64,000 bases of DNA from the NCBI GenBank assembly GCA_021234155.1, contig JAJEKV010000009.1, positions 7,243,546-7,307,545 of the forward strand, read 5' to 3'. Shown here in pieces: positions 56,137-64,000 of the stretch (position 1 is its first letter; every line of letters starts with the position of its first letter). The DNA comes from Isoetes taiwanensis (lineage: Eukaryota > Streptophyta > Lycopodiopsida > Isoetales > Isoetaceae). Both the position numbers and the translations under genes were made by a program. The notes beneath the pieces were generated by a model. It was not told where the DNA came from. It was given only the letters and a program-made list of their open reading frames with translations, and did not search any database.

Positions 56137-57258
56137 ACCACTGTGGAAGGCATCACGTGCATACTATTATGTAAGCTTCATTTTTATATGAAATATGTGT
56201 ATCCTGCCTTTCTTTTAAGCTTTTGGGTCTTATACTTATTTTTGGAGATTTTGCCCAGCTTACATGCCATGGTTCGGACGCATCATAGTTTATTGTTTGT
56301 GAATATGTCAATTGATATTTGGTACAAAATGCAAATGTGTATTTTCTTAATTAATGCAACTTTGCTTTTTAAATGGACAAACGTAATGTTTCTATACATA
56401 TCGCTATTCGAGAGGAGAGAGTAGTAATCTGCGCAATACTCATATCACTTTATCTTTTGCTAAATGAAAGAGCAACTTACACAATCATTTCACATATAGA
56501 ATTCTCACAAGTTACGTCATCGTGTGATGACAATCTACACGTGCACTAAGCCTAGTTTGCTTATCATATTTAGAACTCTTTATACCTGAAATCTTTATAC
56601 CTATGGAATCTGAGTTCAATTACAAGATATCAGTTTACGAACACACGAGTAAAGGGCGTATCAAAATATTCACCATACAACATGAGAATAAAACATTGAA
56701 TCTGTTGATTTTGGCAACATTGATGCCTCAAACTCTGTTTGGCATATATTCTGCAGGCAAAATTCTCCATGTTGTCAACATCTACCTGATATACCATCTC
56801 CAGGTAGTCAAATGCAGAGATGCTCAATTTGGAATTTATCTAGCATCCAATATGCAGGAGATAAGCCCTTTGTTACTTTGTCTAGCCCTCCAAAGTATTA
56901 GCATATAAGGACGAAAACACTTGAATCATGGCCATGCTATACCTAACAAAAAGAATGCCAAGTTTCTCTGCGCAAGTTTTGATGCTAAATTCTGATGGCC
57001 ATAGTCCTACATAGAGATTCTCCAGTTAGGAGCCAGAATTTCGCGCCCATTCGAAGCATGCAAGGACGCAAATCAGCTGGAAATGCTGGAATCACCAGTG
57101 CGTGCTCCAGTCTGGCATCTTAAACATATTATTTATGCACTGTAATTGAACTCCCAATGTGACATTAACGCGCATAGTTCTCATCCACCAAGAGTTATGC
57201 AACTCATGTTGTATATCTGTAAGGTTCAGAGCCTTGCTCTCTCTTGTATCCCCTTTAG
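56137..57258. other. Unassigned AT-rich stretch
   Basis: A 101-codon plus frame at 56603-56908 has no motif. Nothing else recognised. Confidence 0.4.
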
Positions 57259-57395
57259 GTTATCTTAAAAAGGGAAAGAAATGCCGAGCTTGCATTTACA
57301 AAGTTGCACTTGGAGGAGACTCCTGAGTCAGCTCTAAAGAAACATATTTATGTATTCAAGGCAGTTAAAGAAGCTAGTAATAAGCTCTTCAATAG
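57259..57395 (+). other. Exon-like segment, unknown gene
   Basis: A polypyrimidine tract and acceptor (TATCCCCTTTAG) lead into 45 open codons, VILKRERNAELAFTKLHLEE...HIYVFKAVKEASNKLFN, ending at a possible donor AATAG|GTCAG. The helical, charged sequence looks genuine. It may belong with 58922-59121, with a LINE inserted in the intervening intron. Confidence 0.4.
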
Positions 57396-57424
57396 GTCAG
57401 ATTGATTCATAGAACTGGAAAGGA

Positions 57425-57451
57425 TTTATAAGATAAGATAAGATAAGATAA
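57425..57451. repeat. (ATAAG)n microsatellite, LINE tail
   Basis: About five ATAAG units adjoin the LINE 3' end at 57452, so on the minus strand (TTATC)n is its tail. Confidence 0.85.
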
Positions 57452-58435
57452 TTGGTATTAACATCCGCGGGGGCCTAAGCAGGCCATGGGACAAAATTAC
57501 ATGTTTGCATATCACAGTGAAATTGTCTTTTTAGATAGTCTCTCGCTTGTCTATGCTTTCCAAGAGTTCCTTCACAAATGCACACACTCCACGAATTGTT
57601 GAAGGACAACCAAAGAAAACAGGTAAGATTGAGCACCAATTCAAATGGGAGAACCGTGAGGTTGTTGTATTTTAGGCAGCGGAAGATCACATGTGCTTCA
57701 TCTTCTATTTCTTGTAGGTCGCATGTGCACAGGCGCTCTTCCCTTGGGATCCCTTGCCATCTACCTTTCTCAATTAGCAAACGATGTGAACTCATACGGA
57801 TCCTTTGCAACAGCCCTGATCATGTTTGGAAACAGTTTAAGGTGGCTCAGATACAATTGTTGTATTATATGTTCTCTGGTAGGATTGAAGTCTGTGATGT
57901 AGTATGTGACTTTCTTCTTGCTGCCCTGCATGACAAATCTTTGAAAAGCCTGCTGTCGGAACTCTTTATTGTAGTCTCTGCTAGTGAAGCCAAGTTTACC
58001 AAGCCATGCGTTTAACTCCTTAAACCAACTTTTATCACCTCTGTCGCTCAGATGAATAGAGCTCTTGATTGCTGAATGTGTTAAAGTGGTCTCATTGACT
58101 ACTTTCTTGTACAAGAAATCCAGTGTTCTGTGCATTGCCAAAACTTCTAAGGGGTAACAGCTGCTTTCAAAAAGCATAATCTCATAGGGTGTAGAGCGCT
58201 TGACGCCAAAAGACATATGCATGAATGCTTTCTGTATGCTTTCTAGTTCTTGCCATTTGGATTTAGCAAGGGAGGGCCCCCAGATTTCACATGCATATAG
58301 CATTACCGGAGTGACCAGTGCATCGAACAACTGTTTTTTGAGAGGCCATGCACATATGCTTGCCCGTTTACATTGGTTTGTCATACCATAGAATGATTTA
58401 TAGCCATGGATAATCAGCTTCTTCAATTTATGCAA
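57440..58435 (-). mobile_element. 5'-truncated LINE (RT C-terminus and zf-RVT)
   Basis: The frame 58435-57770 reads LFDALVTPVMLYACEIWGPS, LESIQKAFMHMSFGVKRSTP. The frame 57810-57475 reads RMSSHRLLIEKGRWQGIPRE, RLCTCDLQEIEDEAHVIFRC, the C-x(1-2)-C...H-x(3-4)-C zinc motif at the end of ORF2. The 3' end has the GGCC-TGCTTA-GGCC stem-loop, CCGCGGATGTT and the (TTATC)n tail. The frame is open over 221 codons, then shifts once, so this copy is fairly young. It is truncated at its 5' end near 58440. Confidence 0.9.
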
Positions 58436-58439
58436 CTTT

Positions 58440-58921
58440 CCACAAGAAAGCCTTGCCTAGATGTTGCTGCTGTTGTGGGAAAAACAGCTTTAAGTGCTAG
58501 GGTATTATCCCTGTCTAGGGTATTATCCCTAGTTCATCCTTATCTGAAAAGCATCTTTTATATGAGCGGAGGCCTGTGCCTTTGCATCACAACAAGTAGC
58601 ATCTTCATCAGCATTATTTTGTAGTGAACCACTGCATGCATTATGAAGACTTATACCATATGTCTGGCTTGAATGAGAAAATTGTACAATCCTAATCAAG
58701 TGTTCTGCTTAACTTGTATAGCAATGCTCCCCGACTGGAATACATTTCACTCTTGCATTCTTTCCTGCACTGCATTTCACTCTTGCATTCTTCCCTGCAA
58801 TGGGCTACTAGTATTGATCAATGATTACCTTGGATTACATCTCCTTCCATATTGGGTTCACCAAGAAGCCAATCTTGCATGTAGACAGCTCGTATGCTTA
58901 GTTCTATGAGCTTATTTGCAG
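58440..58921. other. Short tandem repeats, otherwise unassigned
   Basis: AGGGTATTATCCCT is repeated at 58499-58530 and CATTTCACTCTTGCATTCTT at 58745-58795. Possible intron of an unrecognised plus-strand gene. Confidence 0.4.
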
Positions 58922-59121
58922 ATCCTTACAAAGGCAATCCTTTATATCATGCACAGGCTTTAATAATGCAGCTGAAATATCCAGAAAAGGCTATAATGCA
59001 TCACTTACCAGTGGGCACACATCTTAGAGAGTACGGGAGCTTCTTGAGTTTTAGCAAAAATGGAAAATGGGCCCCAAATGTAGAAATTGCATACGTTGTG
59101 AAGCCAAAAAAAAACCTGTAG
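58922..59121 (+). other. Probable terminal exon of an unknown plus-strand gene
   Basis: A good acceptor (TTATTTGCAG) leads into DPYKGNPLYHAQALIMQLKY, HHLPVGTHLREYGSFLSFSK, NVEIAYVVKPKKNL and a TAG stop at 59119. The protein text is coherent and uninterrupted. No family recognised. Confidence 0.45.
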
Positions 59122-59502
59122 AGTTATTATGTTGCCAATATAATCTTTGAACAAATAATTGGGTTACTAGATGCCCTCTTCCAGAGGAACATTATCCTTG
59201 AGCAAAAGACACGACCATGTGAAAAGCAGCAAACATTCATTGTAGTAGTTAGCACCACATGATGCAAATAGCAAATGCGCCCTTTGAAATATGCCCAAGG
59301 TCACGCAAAGCAAAGTACTAGTTGTCTTCAAGAAGGTAAGTTCGGGATCTAACCATCTTGTGCACCCAAGAGCGCGAAGGGCAATGCATGCATTCAATCA
59401 TTTTGCTCTTCTTCTGGAATGCACCAACATGTGCTAATAAAGGAACTTGCACATAAGGAAAAGGATTGACTGCACTGACGCATAACATAAGCTGCAGCAA
59501 CA
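59122..59502. other. Unassigned stretch
   Basis: Short minus frames (59167-59500) without motif. Confidence 0.4.
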
Positions 59503-59660
59503 GTATTCATTATATGACCCATAATATACTTTACCAGTAGCTTCATATGATTTACTGCTATTCATTATATGACCCATAATATACTTTACCTGCAGCTTCA
59601 TATGATTTACTGCTATTCATTATATGACCCATAATATACTTTACCTGCAGCTTCAGTTTA
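59503..59660. repeat. 55-bp tandem repeat, ~3 copies, carrying a splice donor
   Basis: The unit TATTCATTATATGACCCATA, then ATATACTTTACC(T/A)G(C/T)AGCTTC and ATATGATTTACTGC is repeated. On the minus strand each unit contains (C/A)(A/T)G|GTAAAG, so the donor of the exon at 59758-59645 is present three times in tandem. Confidence 0.93.
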
Positions 59661-59960
59661 CTGCTGATAGATCTGTTAGTAAATTGTGTTGCTGTTTCTG
59701 GCAAAGATGCTAGATGAGTAATAAGCTTGATGACAATGCTTTGTAATGCTGCTTTCACCTGTAGTAGCAATAATCACTAGCATAGAGAGGACAACTGCAA
59801 AGGATGCTAAATGAAATGTAGCTTACGTGCCCAATTTGTGAATCAATTGATACAGCAGCTATAACTATTGGTATAAGCACAGCTAAAAATTTCGTTAGGT
59901 ATCTTTCCCTTCGACCAGTGAGTGCAAAAGTAGCAATAATTTTAGAGCTTCGCCAATGCA
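59645..59960 (-). other. Two exon-like segments, HEAT-like helices, unknown gene
   Basis: 59758-59645 reads VKAALQSIVIKLITHLASLP...RSISSKLKLQ between a good acceptor (CTACTACAG) and donor (GCAG|GTAAAG). Upstream, 59960-59826 reads RYLTKFLAVLIPIVIAAVSI DSQIGH and ends at GCAC|GTAAGC. A third possible exon lies at 60760-60640. The amphipathic helices suggest a HEAT-repeat protein, but only weakly. Frames in the third segment do not join cleanly. Confidence 0.35.
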
Positions 59961-61028
59961 ATTAGCATAAGCAGCTGTCAGCATCTCCTGTAAACCAATT
60001 ATTTTCCAATCTCAATCTGGAACGTACGGGCGTGTGAAGTTCCCAGGCATTTTAAGAGGGGAAATATGAGATCTAATAAGGATTGATAATGCACGAAAGA
60101 ATAAACGTTATTTATTAACCTTCATGTGTATAATATTTATAGAGTAGCCATAGAAATTGAAGGCAATACACTATTGGACCTACTGAATATACAGAATAGG
60201 TGTCAGCACAGGTAGCCAAGCCAACATGTTTATGGATTCAATACAAGTTTTGATGGAAGAAAGTCAAAGAAAAGCTTCTAATTTAAAACAATAGATTTGT
60301 ACAAAAATGGTACATACAACCAAGTGATCCTAACGCTAGGTGCCTTGCAGCAGACTGTACTAGTTGGACAACAAAAATGTGATTTATTACAGATATAAAC
60401 TAAAATGAAATGAAGAACATGATTTTTTAGGGAGCTTTCTACATACAATATCAAGGAAACAAGAAGCACTGCTCAGAAAAATGAATGCAGAAACTACTAA
60501 ACTGGCCAAAGGGCTTTCTACAACTAGCCAAAGAGCTTTCTATGTATCAAGGAAAAGATCTGAACTGAAACGACACCAATAAGACAAACACATCATCTTC
60601 TAAAATAGTATTTCACCTAAGTATTATAAACTACAAGGGTAACATCTGTTCCAAGGGCATGCATAAGAAAATATGCCCAATTGTGCATTATTCCTTTTGG
60701 CTTTTCAGAATTGCTGATTGCACCACATTCTTCAGCATATGTAACACAACTTGTTGCACCTGCAGAGACAACAAACGAAAGTTTTATAAGAGCAACAATT
60801 TGCATAATATGAATTTTTACCTATGAATCATGCAAGGACAGGGCTTGTTGAAACAACTTAATACTTCTCCTTTGCACGCAGAATCTTAGACCTCCTTATA
60901 AACCATCTCCATGTTCCCAAATCAAAACAGCCTACCACATGCCTGTAGAATTTAGTAAGGCGAGGCTTGCCCTGCGTGTTCATCGCCAGCACAGCATCGA
61001 GCATCGATCATCCTGCCTTTGCACCATG
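59961..61028. other. Mostly unassigned stretch
   Basis: Contains the possible exon near 60640-60760 (minus; acceptor GTCTCTGCAG). The rest has no gene signal. Confidence 0.35.
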
Positions 61029-61208
61029 GTGGTGCCGGTTAGCCGATGTGCACAGTGGCCGCCCAGCAATACTGGGACCATCAGTTTACAGGCAACAGCA
61101 AGTTTAGAGCAGTTTTCAGCATATTCTAGGCATATTCCAGCATATAATTTGAATATGTCCAAAAACCACATGAGCTAGGGTTTGCCCCCATAGGGGCAAC
61201 CCAAAAAA
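61029..61208 (+). repeat. ~180-bp dispersed repeat A, copy 3
   Basis: GGTGCCGGTTAGCCGATG through AGTTTACAGGCAACAG, GGCATATTCCAGCATATAAT to GGTTTGCCCCCATAGGGGCA. Same orientation as copies 1 and 2, slightly more diverged at the end. Confidence 0.85.
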
Positions 61209-62735
61209 GTGTCTAGGTATATAATTGGATAAAAATTGCCTAATTGGTTGGTGCAAAATATAATATAATTGGTGCAAGAATTAATATTAGTTGATTAAAA
61301 TTTCACAGTCATATTAGATTTTTATCAAGAATATTGGTGCAAGAATATTGAATCAACCAATGGTTGGTGCAAAATATAAAGTTCTTGGCATATAATTCAT
61401 GCCTCTTGTATAAGCGCAACACAAATAAGACACCATTCCTGGACTGATAGACTGGCGGAGGCCAGGAGCTGTCAATCAGGAATCATGCCCTCATAATATC
61501 ATTTACTTGTTCTAACAATTATCTAGAATGATCCGGTATATTAGCATTCCCAAATTGGGGCAGATGATGTGGGTGCACAAAAATGCACTACCGGAAAGAA
61601 ATGCAACCTAGTATGATATCATTTAAATGCTTGTGTTCACATAAATTTATACGTGCTTAGCATTTAGAATATGATGATTTTAACATGTACTTAGCTGAGG
61701 CTTCGCCGTTTCATGACATCAAGCTGCTTGATGATTGCATTATAAAAACTACATTCAATATGTTTTAAGTTCGGTTACATTTATATATGAGTAGCTAGAA
61801 TGGATGAGTGAAGCATGAGAAAGTGGCATGAGTAGCTATAATGGTCAAATAGAGCATGAGAATGCGCATGTAAACTGTGCAAAAAGTATGCGTTGTATGT
61901 AGAAAGGATTTTAATCAGTTAAACTTTAATTTTAATTAAACTTTATGGAGTTGAATACAAAAGAAACTGCACATTTAGTCTCAACTTCTATCCACTGCTC
62001 TATACTAATGTTCGTGCAAAAATTCATGCTTAATAGACATTACCAAATCCGAAAGTCTAATATACATACTATGTTATCTCTTTATTTTTACTTCCAAGTA
62101 ACCAAACATTGCCTAAGAATAAAATTGCAGTTAAGAGATTGCCTTTGAAGATGCATTTACAAAATAATATTGAAAGATGAGGAATCCTCATTTACCCCTC
62201 CTTTCTTTTGAGGGATAGTTGATAAAAAGTTACTATTGATTCATGTATTAAATTTTGCATATGGTTTGCGCTTGCACATGGATGATGATGAACTTGACAA
62301 TAATGAGCATGGCATTGAAGAGCAGCCTAATCTCAATGCCAGGTTTTCTCTTAAACCTTTGGGACACAAGTTTTCCATCCTAGTCTTCATGGGGAAAGTA
62401 TATATCATATTATATTATATTATATCTCTTGGCATTATAGGACGAGTTGACCCCTATGATTGGGCACTGAAGTTTACGAAATGACGAACACAACAAGTTA
62501 TGGCAGTGATCATAGAACCCTATATCTCTGCTAATATTGAGAACCCTATATCCTTCCTTATTGAGGTAAATTGTATACATTAAGGACTAATAGGCAGATT
62601 TATAGATTACGCCAATAATCAGTTGCATCTGCTTTATGTGCACTATTAGGGATCAGGACTATTGTTCCATACCACATCCTCCATTTGGTTAAGTTTTTTG
62701 GGTCAAACAGGGTTTTAGATCAAATACATGATTTG
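61209..62735. other. Unassigned AT-rich stretch with small repeats
   Basis: GGTTGGTGCAAAATATAA and variants occur at about 61239, 61269 and 61363. A ~70-bp direct repeat with GAATG/ATGAGTGAAGCATGAGAA-type text lies at 61785-61870. A plus frame at 62236-62484 (MDDDELDNNEHGIEEQPNLN) has no family match. Confidence 0.4.
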
Positions 62736-62736
62736 C

Positions 62737-63512
62737 ACTACTGGATAACATTTTGCAATTTGTTTTCACATTTTTTGCCCAGACCTTTTGGATTATGGAC
62801 TCACAGACTAATTTAGTTTGTTCTAATATGTGCCCAGTTTGACTTGATTTGGTGAGCTTGTCCTATGTCATTATGGCAAGAAGAAATAGCAATAAAGAAA
62901 GATTTAGTACATATAATCCTAAGGAAGTCTCATCTAGGCCAAGCGTCCATTTTAGAGTCCAGCTTCAGAGCTCTTTTGTCAAATTTAGTCCTTTTGTATC
63001 AAATTATTTATGTATTTCTTCTTTATGATGTCACAACGTTGACATATCTTTGACGCAATCATGTGAAGTAAGTGCTACAATATGTAACAGAGCGTTGATG
63101 TAAAATTATCGATATGTTTACTACTATAAGATGATACAAACTCCTCATAAAAGGTGACACAAAAATAACCACAAGTATTGATACATTATATAACAAAAGT
63201 GATCCAAAACTTTAGACCAACGGCATTGTAATTGACACAAATCTATTCGTAAGTTAGACTCTAAAATATGTCACAAACTTGACACAATACATGATGCAGC
63301 TAGTATCACAAAAGCTACCATAAAAGTACCAAAAGTTTGACATAAACCTTTCAAAAAAGTGATATTACAATTGACACAACTATATTGATGCAACTTTTGA
63401 CGCAATTGAATAACTTTATGTCACTTTTGAGCTTCTGACACAAATTTGGCATATCATAGAAGGTAGCGACACAAGGTTTGACGCAAAAATGCTATCTTCT
63501 TGTACTGTAGAA
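62737..63512. mobile_element. Possible degenerate CACTA-type element or MITE
   Basis: Left end CACTACTGGATAAC and right end TTCTTGTACTGTAG loosely recall the CACTAC...GTAGTG termini of En/Spm elements. Between them, TTGACACAA and TTGACGCAA variants recur at least ten times in both orientations, as in the subterminal repeats of CACTA elements. No transposase. Target duplication not verified. Confidence 0.35.
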
Positions 63513-63554
63513 GTAATAATGAGTTGAATTAATTTTATCGTTTATGAGTGAGAA

Positions 63555-63680
63555 TGAGGGGCTTTTCACACGATAGTCTTATTTTATGATTGTCTTATTG
63601 TGATAAGACAACATTTTAAGCTCCACCTCAGCTGCTTTGAAATAAGACATGTCTCATAGAATAAGACGTCTTATATTTTA
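63555..63680. repeat. Hairpin-rich block with AGTCTTAT/ATAAGACT repeats
   Basis: TTGTCTTAT-TGTG-ATAAGACAA is a perfect hairpin near 63580-63602, and ATAAGACGTCTTAT at 63661-63674 is a perfect 14-bp palindrome. TTTTCACAC flanks the block on both sides in the same orientation. Possibly a small MITE. Confidence 0.6.
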
Positions 63681-64000
63681 TGTTTTCACACCACTCTATT
63701 TTGTTGCAAATAAGTGAGTGGAACTCTGTTTTGACAGAAGAAAATTCAGTTCTAAAGATCTAAAGGACTGTGGATTATCAAATCCCTTCTCAAATCGATT
63801 ATCCCAAAAGTATTTTTGAATCAATTTTCTTGAAGGATATAATTGTAGTTTTTTTTGCACTGAAATTTTTCTGCACGTTAATTTTTGCAACCTGCAGATC
63901 ATGCCAAACAATCCAAATCAAGCACCTTGTATCAGACATGCATACCCAAATCCGGCATTGCAGACTTAGAACTGCGTAGGAGTTGCCCAGATAGAAAAAT
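63681..64000. other. Unassigned end of window
   Basis: Minus frame 63911-63696 and plus frame 63770-63979 have no motif. Confidence 0.4.

Overview
The window is nuclear DNA of a land plant with a repeat-rich genome. Two plant-type genes with readable structures sit in a background of nested, mostly decayed retrotransposons: an OSCA/CSC1-like ion channel gene with 11 coding exons, and an ankyrin-CCCH-RRM protein gene with a 5'UTR intron. The species cannot be fixed from the sequence. A fern, lycophyte or gymnosperm-like genome would fit, but this is a guess. There is no sign of bacterial, organellar or CRISPR sequence.

Layout. 1-942: broken Ty3/gypsy protease-RT remnant. 1121-7768: a 440-bp tandem duplication whose second copy is split by a 5.75-kb minus-strand L1-type LINE (1734-7487, poly(A) tail, 16-bp target duplication). 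7769-20018: a short ORF1-only LINE-like element, interrupted by a 10.56-kb LTR retrotransposon (8493-19053) with a matching 5-bp duplication ACTGT. The LTR element has two ~1.65-kb LTRs, a PBS and a PPT but no recognisable gag-pol; its interior holds tRNA-like modules, a SINE, a minisatellite and a second LTR start. 20040-24300: gene debris, a minus-strand LTR (21532-22074), a LINE 3' tail and a small TIR element. 24362-29190: the OSCA gene (minus). 29953-30048: a U6 snRNA copy without a pol III terminator. 31670-34680: a minisatellite-like array cut by a solo LTR (31756-33461) of the same family as the 10.56-kb element. 35245-36060: LINE fragments. 41594-45540: the ankyrin-CCCH-RRM gene (minus). 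45550-64000: three copies of a ~180-bp dispersed repeat, SINE and LINE remnants (52522-55682 and 57440-58435, both minus) and scattered exon-like segments of unrecognised, probably broken genes.

How the parts relate. The two main genes show no functional link. The clearest unifying signal is in the mobile elements: four LINE 3' ends of different ages and orientations share a stem-loop followed by a CCGTGGACGTTA-like block, with compensatory changes in the stem. One of the four is the ORF1-only element. This suggests one LINE reverse transcriptase recognises a common RNA end and could mobilise non-autonomous relatives in trans. I found no convincing undescribed defence or metabolic system.
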